A program made the translations under genes and the position numbers. The notes beneath the pieces are model-generated. The model was given only the letters and a program-made list of their open reading frames with translations, did not search any database and was not told the origin of the DNA. Positions 21,280-29,288 of a stretch of 64,000 bases of DNA are shown piece by piece (position 1 is the stretch's first letter; every line of letters starts with the position of its first letter). Source of the DNA: Defluviicoccus sp. (GTDB lineage: Bacteria; Pseudomonadota; Alphaproteobacteria; Rhodospirillales; Defluviicoccaceae); the NCBI GenBank assembly GCA_029624735.1, contig JARSSM010000006.1, positions 62,001 to 126,000 of the forward strand, in the 5' to 3' direction.

Positions 21280-22500
21280 TTAAGCCTGCAGCAGCTTGAT
21301 CAGTTCATGGACGGTGCCGCGCCGGCAGGCGAACAGGAGATCGATGCGGTCCGCCAGGAGCGAAAACACCAGATCGTCGTAGCTCATGCCGAACTGCTGG
21401 AGGCTGGCGCAGACGAGACTGGTCTTCTCCGCCGTCGGCGCCTTGAGGTCCGGCTTCGGATTGGCCTCCAGCACGTACATCTTGCCGTGCTCGTCGGCGC
21501 GAACATCAAGACGGACCAGAGTCTCGAGCGAGAGGTCCTCGAACACCCGGCGGCCCAGGGTTTCCAACTGCCGCACTTCCTCGGCATCGGTCTCCGGCGA
21601 CAGGCCACGGACGCGGCTACGGGTGATCGGCCGCAGGTCCATCGACGTAAAGATTTTCTCGTCCGCTTCGAGGACGCGCTCGATTTCGGCGAAGACAAAC
21701 GGGCCGCTGTAGCGGTGCACCTGGCCGTAGCGGAACACGACTGGCCCGCAAACGGCGACGCAGAACTCACGACCCGGCAGGTAGCCTTCGATGAGGACGT
21801 GGTTCTCCGTCACGAGGAAGATTTCGTTGACCGCCTCGGTCAGGTCCTCGGCCCGGTCAATCACCTTGACGTGGTGCGACGCGCGGCCGGAAACCGGCTT
21901 AACGACGAAGGGCCCGGTGTGATTCTTGAACTGGCGCTTGAACGCGGTGTTCTGCTTCGGGACGAAGGGCCCGCGCGCCAAGTGCCAGGTGACGAACGGC
22001 GCGGTCGGGATGCCGCAGGCCTTGAGCGCTTGCTTGAACACATGCTTGCTGTCGAGAAGGCCGGCTGTCAGCGGGTCGTGGCCAACGTAGGGGACCCCGA
22101 ACAGTTCCAGCATCGCCGAGGCATGGGCCATTGAGTTGTAGCCCTGCACCCCGCCGGTATTGAGCCACGCCAAGTGGATCTTTTCCGCCCGCAGCCGGTC
22201 GCCCAAACGCATATCGTCGGGCAGCAGAATCACGTTGCGGCAGCCAATCCGTTCCAGGGCGCTGGCGATATCTTCGGCCACCGCCTGATAGCTTTTCCAG
22301 GAACGCGGGTTGCCAATCTGGTTGATGACGGCGCCATCTTCTGTCTTGTTTCCGCCGTAGATCACCGCCAGGTTGATCTTGGAAAGCAAAGTGTTGAGCT
22401 GTTCGTGCAACTCCTGCTCGCGGCCGACGCGGCGTGGCGGCAGCGGGGCACGCGCCTGCTTCACAGGATTTGGAGCCTTCTCCAAAAGAGTGGTGTTCAT
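21280..22500 (-). CDS. D-Ala-D-Ala ligase-like ATP-grasp enzyme
   Basis: 406-residue ATP-grasp ligase. An N-terminal Rossmann-like part (NLAVIYGGNKTEDGAVINQI, HLAWLNTGGVQGYNSMAHAS, FGVPYVGHDPLTAGLLDSKH) resembles D-alanine-D-alanine ligase. The ATP-grasp core has PFVVKPVSGRASHHVKVI and VLIEGYLPGREFCVAVCG, and the metal-binding strand is YVLEANPKPDLKAP. It is longer than housekeeping Ddl and is not next to mur genes, so a specialised peptide or amino-acid ligation is likelier than cell-wall synthesis. It is the first gene of the signalling island, 27 bases before the MFS fusion. The product is unknown; formation of a small peptide signal is only an inference from context. Confidence 0.78.
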   Translation of the reverse strand: MNTTLLEKAPNPVKQARAPLPPRRVGREQELHEQLNTLLSKINLAVIYGGNKTEDGAVINQIGNPRSWKSYQAVAEDIASALERIGCRNVILLPDDMRLGDRLRAEKIHLAWLNTGGVQGYNSMAHASAMLELFGVPYVGHDPLTAGLLDSKHVFKQALKACGIPTAPFVTWHLARGPFVPKQNTAFKRQFKNHTGPFVVKPVSGRASHHVKVIDRAEDLTEAVNEIFLVTENHVLIEGYLPGREFCVAVCGPVVFRYGQVHRYSGPFVFAEIERVLEADEKIFTSMDLRPITRSRVRGLSPETDAEEVRQLETLGRRVFEDLSLETLVRLDVRADEHGKMYVLEANPKPDLKAPTAEKTSLVCASLQQFGMSYDDLVFSLLADRIDLLFACRRGTVHELIKLLQA

Positions 22501-22827
22501 GACGGAGGCCTACCCCTTGCTGACAAACATGCGAAACAGCGTGATCGGGCGCCACGATGCCGGCTAACCCATTTGGCCGGCCCACTCTGGCAGATCGCAG
22601 TAAAGGGAGGGTTAAGTGGGCGCGCGGGCTGCGGCAGGCGGGGCGCATTCCCGAACGGCAAGGAGGATATAAACATTTATGTTTTGTAGTATTAAAATTT
22701 CTACACAATGATATGATTGCTACCTCATAAACACATCATATGTGATGTTGTTTAATCCCGCTTCGGCGACGGTCGACGTCAAGGCCAAGGGGGCACTCCG
22801 AACGGCAAACATGTTGAGAAACGCGAG
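22501..22827. promoter_or_regulatory. AT-rich divergent promoter region, ATP-grasp island / cys operon
   Basis: 327 bases between divergent genes. The stretch 22665-22760 is strikingly AT-rich against the GC-rich surroundings. It contains two inverted repeats, AAACAT-TT-ATGTTT (22671-22684) and ACATCA-TATG-TGATGT (22733-22748), and a consensus AAGGAGG (22660-22666) ahead of a 10-codon open frame (22679-22711). These are probably control sites for one or both transcription units. Confidence 0.6.
22733..22748. promoter_or_regulatory. Inverted repeat upstream of the sulfur assimilation operon
   Basis: Perfect 6-bp arms ACATCA and TGATGT are separated by TATG. The repeat lies 80 bases before the first cys-operon gene, in an AT-rich region, and is a plausible operator. 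The regulator is not identified. Confidence 0.4.
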
Positions 22828-23121
22828 ATGAAGCCGCAAATCCTGACCGCCAACCGGCTCCGCGACGGCATCGTCGTGTTCTTCACCCGCGATGGCGGCT
22901 GGTCGGAGCGGATTGACGACAGCCGGCTCAGCGACGATGAAGCGAGCCGCGCCGAAATGGTGGCTGCCGGCGAGCGCGCGGCTGCTGCCGGCACCGTCGT
23001 CGGCCCCTACCTCATCGATGCGGCCGTTTCCGGCGGGCACATCCGCGCCGACCGTCTGCGCGAACGGATCCGCGCCGCCGGCCCGACAGCGGGCAGCGAG
23101 CAGACCTTGAAATACGTTTAG
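22828..23121 (+). CDS. DUF2849 domain protein
   Basis: 97-residue small protein of the DUF2849 family, which in alphaproteobacteria is found almost always directly before the sulfite reductase gene. The N-terminus KPQILTANRLRDGIVVFF and the following WSERIDDSRLSDD are characteristic. No catalytic motif is visible. Its function is unknown, but its place between the promoter and cysI suggests an accessory role in sulfite reduction or sirohaem supply. The ATG at 22828 has GAGAAA about 10 bases upstream. The next gene starts 14 bases after its stop. Confidence 0.85.
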   Translation: MKPQILTANRLRDGIVVFFTRDGGWSERIDDSRLSDDEASRAEMVAAGERAAAAGTVVGPYLIDAAVSGGHIRADRLRERIRAAGPTAGSEQTLKYV

Positions 23122-23135
23122 GGACGACCGAACCC

Positions 23136-24791
23136 ATGTACCGCTACGACGAATTTGACGCCGCCTTCGTGCACCAGCGCGTCGAGCAATTCCGCGATCA
23201 GGTTGCGCGGCGGCTGAACGGCAGCCTGAGCGAGGATGAATTCCGCCCGTTACGCCTGATGAACGGCCTCTATCTGCAGCTGCATGCGTACATGCTTCGG
23301 GTTGCCATTCCCTACGGTACCTTGTCGTCACGCCAGCTGCGGGCATTGGCGGAAATCGCGCGCCGCTACGACAAGGGCTATGGCCACTTCACCACCCGGC
23401 AGAACATTCAGTTCAACTGGCCGGCGCTGGCGGACATTCCAGACATCCTCCTGGCGCTCGCCGAGGTCGAGATGCACGCCATCCAGACCAGTGGCAACTG
23501 CATCCGCAATGTCACTGCCGACGCTTTCGCCGGTGCCGCCGCCGATGAGATCGAGGATCCGCGCGTGACCTGCGAGATCATTCGCCAGTGGTCGACGCTG
23601 CATCCGGAATTCTCATTCCTGCCGCGCAAGTTCAAGATTGCCGTCACCGGCGCGCCAACCGATCGCGCCGCCGTTGCCGTGCACGATATCGGCCTCAAGA
23701 TCGTCCGCAACGATGCTGGCGAGATTGGCTTCGAGGTCGCCGTCGGCGGTGGTCAGGGCCGCACGCCGATGCTTGCCAAGGTCATCCGCCCGTTCCTGCC
23801 GCGGCGCCACCTGCTCTCCTACCTTGAGGCGATCTTGCGCGTCTACAACCAGCTCGGCCGGCGCGACAATCTTTACAAATCGCGGATCAAGATCCTCGTC
23901 CACGAGGTCGGCACGGAAACCTTGACCCAAATGGTCGAGGACGAATGGGCACTGATCAAGGATGGCCCGGTCGAACTGCCGGCGGGTGAGCAGGAGCGGA
24001 TCGGGCGCTACTTCGCGCCGCCGCCGTTTGCGAACCTTCCCGCCGAGGCGCCGAGATACGAGGCCGAGCGTCACCGCAACGAGGCTTTCGCCGCCTGGAC
24101 CCGGACCAACGTCGAGGCCCACCGGCAGCAAGGCTACGCAATCGTCACGCTGTCCCTGAAGCCGGCCGGCGGTGTGCCTGGCGATGCCACCGCGGAACAG
24201 ATGGATGCGATCGCGGACTTGGCCGATCGTCACAGTTTCGGCGAGATCCGCGTCTCCCATCACCAGAACCTGATCCTGGCCCATGTCCCGCGTGCCGATC
24301 TGCCGGACTTATGGCGGGCACTGGTCGCGCTCGGCCTCGCCACCGCCAACATCGGCCGCGTGAGCGACATCATCGCCTGCCCCGGGCTCGATTTCTGCTC
24401 GCTTGCCAATGCCCGCTCGATCCCGGTTGCCCAGCGCTTGAGCGAACGTTTCCGCGATCTCGACCGCGCCCACGATATCGGCGAGCTCCGGCTCAACATT
24501 TCCGGCTGCATCAATGCCTGCGGCCATCACCACGTCGGCCACATCGGCATTCTCGGCGTCGATAAGAAGGGCGAGGAGTTCTACCAGATCACGCTCGGCG
24601 GCAGCTCGGCCGAGGACGCCGCACTCGGTGCGCTGGTCGGGCCGGCTTTCGCCGCCGATCAGGTCGTCGACGCCGTCGAGACCATCATCGAGACCTACCG
24701 CGCGCACCGGCGGACCGGCGAGCGCTTCCTCGATACCTACCGCCGCGTCGGCTTGGCGCCGTTCAAGGAGAGCCTTTATGCCACTGCTTAA
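23136..24791 (+). CDS. cysI: Sulfite reductase, sirohaem/[4Fe-4S] hemoprotein subunit
   Basis: 551-residue nitrite/sulfite-reductase-family enzyme that reduces sulfite to sulfide with six electrons. The repeated ferredoxin-like/NiR-SiR architecture is present. The cluster and sirohaem ligands are Cys415 and Cys421 (CPGLDFC) and Cys458 and Cys462 (GCINAC, followed by GHHHVGHIG). The RQNIQFNW segment is the substrate-side motif of the first half. It belongs to the alphaproteobacterial type that lacks a neighbouring CysJ flavoprotein, so the electron donor is probably ferredoxin or another reductase. It overlaps the following gene by 14 bases. Confidence 0.93.
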   Translation: MYRYDEFDAAFVHQRVEQFRDQVARRLNGSLSEDEFRPLRLMNGLYLQLHAYMLRVAIPYGTLSSRQLRALAEIARRYDKGYGHFTTRQNIQFNWPALADIPDILLALAEVEMHAIQTSGNCIRNVTADAFAGAAADEIEDPRVTCEIIRQWSTLHPEFSFLPRKFKIAVTGAPTDRAAVAVHDIGLKIVRNDAGEIGFEVAVGGGQGRTPMLAKVIRPFLPRRHLLSYLEAILRVYNQLGRRDNLYKSRIKILVHEVGTETLTQMVEDEWALIKDGPVELPAGEQERIGRYFAPPPFANLPAEAPRYEAERHRNEAFAAWTRTNVEAHRQQGYAIVTLSLKPAGGVPGDATAEQMDAIADLADRHSFGEIRVSHHQNLILAHVPRADLPDLWRALVALGLATANIGRVSDIIACPGLDFCSLANARSIPVAQRLSERFRDLDRAHDIGELRLNISGCINACGHHHVGHIGILGVDKKGEEFYQITLGGSSAEDAALGALVGPAFAADQVVDAVETIIETYRAHRRTGERFLDTYRRVGLAPFKESLYATA

Positions 24792-25281
24792 GAACGGCTC
24801 CCTGGTCGACGACCCGTGGATCTCCGTCGCTGACGGCGAACCGCTGCCCGCAGAGGGCGCCATCATCGTGTCGCTGACGCGCTGGCAGAAGGAGCGTGCG
24901 AACCTCATTGCCCGTGCAAATGGCTTAGGGGTTCGCCTCGCCGCGGCGGACCATGCGGGCGCAATCGCAGCCGATCTCCCGCTCCTCGCGCTGATTGCGC
25001 TCGAGTTTCCGACCTTTCGCGATGGCCGCGCCTATTCCAGCGCGCGGCTGTTGCGCGAGCGTTTCGGCTTCAAGGGTGAGCTGCGCGCCGTCGGCAATGT
25101 GCTGCGCGATCAGCTGTTGTTCATGCACCGCTGCGGCTTTGATGCCTTCGAGGTCAAGGATACCGCGGCCGTTGATGAATGGAAGCAGGCGATGAGCGAG
25201 ATTTCCGTCTTCTATCAAGCGGCGGCCGACGGCCGGGCGACGGCCATTCAATTGCGCCAGCAGCGGCGGCCTCAATCATGA
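24778..25281 (+). CDS. DUF934 domain protein (sulfite-reduction accessory)
   Basis: 167-residue protein of the DUF934 family, often annotated as an oxidoreductase but without proven activity. Conserved features are LIALEFPTFRDGRAYSSARLL, LRAVGNVLRDQLLFMHRCGFDAF and the C-terminal EISVFYQ. It is consistently found between cysI and cysH in alphaproteobacteria and is presumed to help deliver electrons or assemble the reductase. The ATG at 24778 lies inside the cysI end; the stop overlaps cysH by 4 bases (ATGA). Confidence 0.9.
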   Translation: MPLLKNGSLVDDPWISVADGEPLPAEGAIIVSLTRWQKERANLIARANGLGVRLAAADHAGAIAADLPLLALIALEFPTFRDGRAYSSARLLRERFGFKGELRAVGNVLRDQLLFMHRCGFDAFEVKDTAAVDEWKQAMSEISVFYQAAADGRATAIQLRQQRRPQS

Positions 25282-26042
25282 AAGGGAACGAGGATGCGGG
25301 CGTTGTCGATCCCCCGCACGTGCAGCGCGCGCGTATCCGTGCGCAGGATCTGACCACCAGGTACGCCGACCTCGATACGTTTGCCTTTCTCGAGGCCATG
25401 ATCGCAGAGACGTTCTGCGGCCGGATCGCGCTCACGTCCTCGTTCGGCGCCGAAGCGGCGGTCCTGTTGCATCTCGTGGCCCAGATCGACCCGGCGATAC
25501 CGGTGCTGTTTCTCGACACCGGCAAGCTGTTCGGCGAGACGCTGCGTTACCGCGACGCGCTGACGAAGCGCCTCGGCCTCACCGATGTCCGCAGCATCAA
25601 GCCGGACCCGGCCCGGGTCGACGCACTCGATACCGACGGCGTGCTGTGGTACGGCAACCCGGAGATGTGCTGCTACATCCGTAAGGTCGAGCCGCTGCAG
25701 CGGGCGCTCGAAGGCTTCGAGTCCTGGATCACGGGCCGCAAACGCTATCACGGCGGCGAACGCGGCGCCCTGCCGAGGGTCGAGGCGACTGACGACGGCC
25801 GCTATCGGATCAATCCGCTGGTCTCGTGGACGCGCGAGGACATCGAAGCGTACAGGGAAAAGCATGCGCTGCCGCCGCACCCGCTGGAGGAGCAGGGCTT
25901 TCTGTCGATCGGCTGCATGCCGTGCACCGACCGGGTGGCGCCGGGCGAAGACTTGCGCGCCGGGCGTTGGCGCGGCCAGGCCAAGACCGAATGCGGCATC
26001 CACCTTTCGGCCAAACGCTGGCGCACGATCGGCATCGACTGA
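25278..26042 (+). CDS. cysH: Assimilatory adenylyl-sulfate (APS) reductase
   Basis: 254-residue thioredoxin-dependent reductase that converts activated sulfate to sulfite. The PP-loop is SSFGAEAAVLLHL, followed by FLDTGKLFGETLRYRD. Two cysteine pairs mark the [4Fe-4S] APS-reducing type rather than the cluster-free PAPS type: Cys131-Cys132 (EMCCYIRK) and Cys213/Cys216 (GCMPC). The catalytic cysteine is in the C-terminal ECGIH motif. It is the last gene of the operon; the sulfate-activating cysDN genes are not in the window. The ATG at 25278 gives the 4-base overlap with DUF934. Confidence 0.94.
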   Translation: MKGNEDAGVVDPPHVQRARIRAQDLTTRYADLDTFAFLEAMIAETFCGRIALTSSFGAEAAVLLHLVAQIDPAIPVLFLDTGKLFGETLRYRDALTKRLGLTDVRSIKPDPARVDALDTDGVLWYGNPEMCCYIRKVEPLQRALEGFESWITGRKRYHGGERGALPRVEATDDGRYRINPLVSWTREDIEAYREKHALPPHPLEEQGFLSIGCMPCTDRVAPGEDLRAGRWRGQAKTECGIHLSAKRWRTIGID

Positions 26043-26047
26043 GTGCC

Positions 26048-26704
26048 TCAGCCGATTTTGAGCGCGCCCACGTCGGCAGGAACGCTGACCTCCGGGAGGT
26101 TGCGCGGATCGTCCTCGGGCGGCAGCAACTGGAGCCGGACCGGTACCACGCCGGCCCAGATCGGCAAGGCATAATCGGCTTCGTCGTCCTTGGGTCCGCC
26201 GGTCCGCACCTTGGCCGAAGCCTCGTCGATCGGCAGCGCGAAGACAGCGGTTGCCTTCAGCTCCTTGGCGTTGACCGGCCGCAATGTCTGCCAGCGGCCG
26301 GGAAACAGGCCTTCGATCAGCCGTTCCAGGTGCTCGAGCTTGGCGTCGTCGTCGCACACCCGCTCGGCACGGCCGAACAGCATCACCGAACGGTAATTGA
26401 GCGAGTGGTGGAAGGCCGAGCGCGCCACCACAAAGCCGTCCAGGATGGTCACTGTCAAACACACAGGTGCGCCGTCGATGGCGCGGAGCATTCCGCTTGC
26501 TGCCGAGCCGTGCCAGTAAACGCGGTCGCCCTCGCGCCACTGCAGCGTCGGCGTGGCATACGGCAAGCCATTGATGCTGTAACCGATGTGGCACACCGGC
26601 ATTGCGTCGAGGATCGCATCGATGGTCGTGCGGTCGTAACGTCCGCGTTCATGCAGGCGCTTGACGCGGGTGCGATCGCTGGGCGGCGGTGTCTGGTCGG
26701 TCAT
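26048..26704 (-). CDS. Pyridoxamine 5'-phosphate oxidase-family flavin-binding protein
   Basis: 218-residue split-barrel protein of the FMN-binding PPOX family (FMN_bind_2/nitroimidazole-resistance type). The core reads IGYSINGLPYATPTLQWREGD, then the HGSAASGMLRAI loop expected to contact FMN phosphate, and VARSAFHHSLNYRSVMLFGRA. Substrates of these proteins are mostly unknown. The ATG at 26704 overlaps the SDR stop by 4 bases, which supports this start and a joint transcript. It faces cysH with only 5 bases between the stops. Confidence 0.85.
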   Translation of the reverse strand: MTDQTPPPSDRTRVKRLHERGRYDRTTIDAILDAMPVCHIGYSINGLPYATPTLQWREGDRVYWHGSAASGMLRAIDGAPVCLTVTILDGFVVARSAFHHSLNYRSVMLFGRAERVCDDDAKLEHLERLIEGLFPGRWQTLRPVNAKELKATAVFALPIDEASAKVRTGGPKDDEADYALPIWAGVVPVRLQLLPPEDDPRNLPEVSVPADVGALKIG

Positions 26705-27588
26705 TCGCTGCCATCCACGCGGCCGCCCTTGTGCGGCCGCATCGCTTCCCATTCCGCTTCCGTCAGCTTATCGAGGAAACAGAACTCACCGGCGCCCTGC
26801 ATCCACTCGCCGCCATCGATCGTCACGCAATCACCATTGATGAAGGTGGCGCCGTCCGAAATCAGAAACGCCGCCAGGTTGGCGAGCTCGCTGTGCTTGC
26901 CGGGCCGGCCCAAGGGATTGCTGGTCTCGAACGCAGCCGCCAAGTCGGCCCGCGGCACGAGGCGCGACCAAGCTCCTGGCGTTGGGAATGGCCCCGGTGC
27001 AATGGCGTTGAGGCGGATCCCCTTCGGTCCCCATTCGACCGCAAGCGAGCGGGTCATCGCCAGCAGGCCGGCCTTCGCCATTGCCGATGGCAGGACGTAG
27101 GGCGAACCGGTCCAGGCGTAGGTCGCGAGGATCGACAGCACCGTCGCCGGATGCTTGGCGGCGATCCAGCGCCGGCCGCACGCCAATGTCACGTACGCCG
27201 ATCCATGCAGAACGATGTTGACGACGGCATCGAGCGCCCGCGGCGATAAGGTTTCGGAGCGGGCGGCAAAGTTGCCGGCGGCGTTATTGACGAGGACATC
27301 GAGCGGCGCCTCGGCAAAGATGCGCCCAATCGTCGCGTCGACCGCCGCGGCATCGCGGATGTCGAGGACGTGCCAGGCGATCTCGCCGCCGGTATCGGCC
27401 TTGAGGCGGTCCGCCGCTTCCTCCAGCACGGAACCGCGCCGGCCGCAGATGACCAGGGACGCGCCCAGTTCGAGAAAGCGCCGGCCCATGCTCAAGCCCA
27501 GCCCGGTGCCGCCGCCGGTGACGAGGACGCGCTTGCCGCGCAGGAGGTCCGGCCGGAAGATCTCCCGCGGCTCCCCTGCCCCGCTCAC
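26701..27588 (-). CDS. SDR-family oxidoreductase, 2,4-dienoyl-CoA-reductase-like
   Basis: 295-residue Rossmann dehydrogenase. The nucleotide-binding motif is VLVTGGGTGLGLSMG, NNAAGNF is the NNAG equivalent, and the PG motif is RLNAIAPGPFPTPG. At the catalytic YxxxK site the sequence is SAMAKAG, with Ser in place of Tyr and another Tyr four residues earlier (SPYVLPS). That pattern fits 2,4-dienoyl-CoA reductases, which act in oxidation of unsaturated fatty acids. A GTG at 27588 is proposed as start because it overlaps the upstream stop as GTGA; the open frame continues further but only antisense-like. Confidence 0.85.
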   Translation of the reverse strand: MSGAGEPREIFRPDLLRGKRVLVTGGGTGLGLSMGRRFLELGASLVICGRRGSVLEEAADRLKADTGGEIAWHVLDIRDAAAVDATIGRIFAEAPLDVLVNNAAGNFAARSETLSPRALDAVVNIVLHGSAYVTLACGRRWIAAKHPATVLSILATYAWTGSPYVLPSAMAKAGLLAMTRSLAVEWGPKGIRLNAIAPGPFPTPGAWSRLVPRADLAAAFETSNPLGRPGKHSELANLAAFLISDGATFINGDCVTIDGGEWMQGAGEFCFLDKLTEAEWEAMRPHKGGRVDGSE

Positions 27589-28739
27589 AGGGCTGCCCCT
27601 GGGATTGCCGCGACGCGTGCCGTCGCCGCTTGCGCCGCGATCACATCGCAGATCTCGCGCACCGCGCCGAAGCCGCCGGGTGCTTCGGTGATGATGTTCG
27701 CGATCGCCAGCACCGCTGGGTGCGCATCCGCCGGCGCGATCGCCACGCCGCATGCCCGCATGCATTCGAGGTCGTTCAAGTCGTTGCCCATGTAGGCGAC
27801 CTCGGCGAGCGTGAGGCCGCGCTCGCGCACAAGGCGCTCCAGCACCGGCAGCTTGTCGCCAATCCCCTGCTCACACGGGATCTTGAGTTTCCGGCAGCGG
27901 GCGCCCACGACCGGATTGCCCTCCTTGGAAATGACCAGCGCGGGAAAATCGACCGCCCGCAGGAGGTCGAAGCCGAAGCCGTCACCGCGGCTGCACAGCA
28001 CCCCCTCGCGGCCGTCCTCCATGACGAGAACCCGGTTGTCGGTCATGACGCCGTCGAAATCGAGCACCAGCAGCTTGACCGGCCGCAACAGATCGGTCGC
28101 GCGCACGCCCGCGAAGCGACGCACCAGCGCGTCGGCGGCTTGCCAGTCGTCTTCGCCGCGCAGGCGCAGACCCTGCAGCGCCGGCATCGCGTAGAGCACG
28201 ACCCGGCCGGCCGGCAGCCGTGCGTCGGCCTCGAACACGCTCATGCGAACGGCGACAATGGCGCCGTTCTCGACAAAGCGGACCTGGTTCGGCGGGCCGT
28301 CAAAGGGCTGCGCCATGCCGCCGTCGTCTTGAACCCATAGCGCCTCGGTGAGCGGATGCACCGAGACGAGCGAGTCCGCGCCGCAGCGAAAAAGATGCTC
28401 GATCGCCTGATCGAGGCCAGCGGGTGTCCGCAGCGGAAAGAGAGGATCGAGGACGAGAGCGACCTGCGGCGCGAAGCCGTCACGGGCGGAAAGCTGATCC
28501 GCCGCCTGCATCAACGCCTTTGCGGCATCGCTAGGGCTAACTTCAGCCGGCATCCCGACCACGTCGGCGCCGGACTCGGCGGCGAGGCCGAGCACTTCGC
28601 TGTTGGCAGAGACGACGGCGGTACGGTCGATCGCGCGCGCGGAGCGGGCCTGCTCAATGGCCCGCTGCAGGAGCGGCCGGCCGCCAAGCGGGCGCAGGAC
28701 CGCCTGGTCGACAACCGGGATCACGGCAAGCACATCCAT
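27585..28739 (-). CDS. Cytidylyltransferase-like domain fused to KdsC-type HAD phosphatase
   Basis: 384-residue two-domain protein. The N-terminal part (1-215) has the fold of acylneuraminate/KDO cytidylyltransferases, but the nucleotide loop reads AVIPVVDQAVLRPLGGRPLL instead of the usual PARGGSK.xP.KN, so its activity is doubtful. The C-terminal part (about 217-370) is a complete KdsC-like phosphatase: LDFDGVMTDN, ISKEGNPVVGARC and YMGNDLNDLECM. Such fusions occur in NeuA-type enzymes that activate nonulosonic sugars. No KDO or sialic-acid genes are adjacent. The ATG at 28739 opens the protein; the stop overlaps the SDR start by 4 bases. Confidence 0.85.
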   Translation of the reverse strand: MDVLAVIPVVDQAVLRPLGGRPLLQRAIEQARSARAIDRTAVVSANSEVLGLAAESGADVVGMPAEVSPSDAAKALMQAADQLSARDGFAPQVALVLDPLFPLRTPAGLDQAIEHLFRCGADSLVSVHPLTEALWVQDDGGMAQPFDGPPNQVRFVENGAIVAVRMSVFEADARLPAGRVVLYAMPALQGLRLRGEDDWQAADALVRRFAGVRATDLLRPVKLLVLDFDGVMTDNRVLVMEDGREGVLCSRGDGFGFDLLRAVDFPALVISKEGNPVVGARCRKLKIPCEQGIGDKLPVLERLVRERGLTLAEVAYMGNDLNDLECMRACGVAIAPADAHPAVLAIANIITEAPGGFGAVREICDVIAAQAATARVAAIPGAAL

Positions 28740-28872
28740 GGCGGCCTCCGGGCCTGACGACGATGGGCCTGCTTACCCACGATCGCCAATCAGGTCAATC
28801 GGCCACAACCGCACGTCAGCAAGAGGGCGTGCCCTTGCGATGCCATGGCCGCTCGCTAAGATCGCCGCTGTC

Positions 28873-29274
28873 ATGGATCTGCATTCGCTCGTCATCCCCT
28901 TCTGGGTCGCAATTGGCGCGGCGCTCGGCGGTGTCGCCCGCTACGGGGTGTCCGGCCTGATTGCGCGTGGCTTCGGCGAGACGTTCCCTTGGGGGACGCT
29001 TGTGGTCAACGTCGTGGGCTCGTTCCTGATCGGACTGATCGCGGTCGTTACTGGTCCCGATAGCCGTCTCCTGGTCGGTACGGCGGCGCGCCAGTTCATG
29101 ATGGTTGGTGTGCTGGGCGGCTTCACCACCTTCTCGTCGTTCAGCCTGCAGACGCTGACCCTGATCCAGGACGGCGAGTGGCTCTATGCTGCCGGCAACG
29201 TGCTGTCCTCGGTGCTGCTGTGCCTCATCGCCGTGTGGCTCGGTGCGGTCGCTGGCAACGCAATGAATGGGTGA
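28873..29274 (+). CDS. crcB: Fluoride channel CrcB (Fluc)
   Basis: 133-residue, four-TM fluoride exporter that works as an antiparallel dimer. Family motifs are GGVARYG, the pore segment GTLVVNVVGSF and GGFTTFSSFSLQTL. The ATG at 28873 starts at the first hydrophobic helix; the open frame runs further upstream only as non-homologous sequence. The next gene is a DUF190 protein 14 bases away, a common crcB neighbour. I could not recognise the conserved fluoride riboswitch in the 130 bases before the gene. Confidence 0.95.
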   Translation: MDLHSLVIPFWVAIGAALGGVARYGVSGLIARGFGETFPWGTLVVNVVGSFLIGLIAVVTGPDSRLLVGTAARQFMMVGVLGGFTTFSSFSLQTLTLIQDGEWLYAAGNVLSSVLLCLIAVWLGAVAGNAMNG

Positions 29275-29288
29275 ATGGAGGCGTCCCG

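Noticed and set aside
28740-28872. Fluoride riboswitch before crcB
   Set aside because: I looked for the conserved pseudoknot core of the crcB motif and could not align it; only short chance similarities are present.
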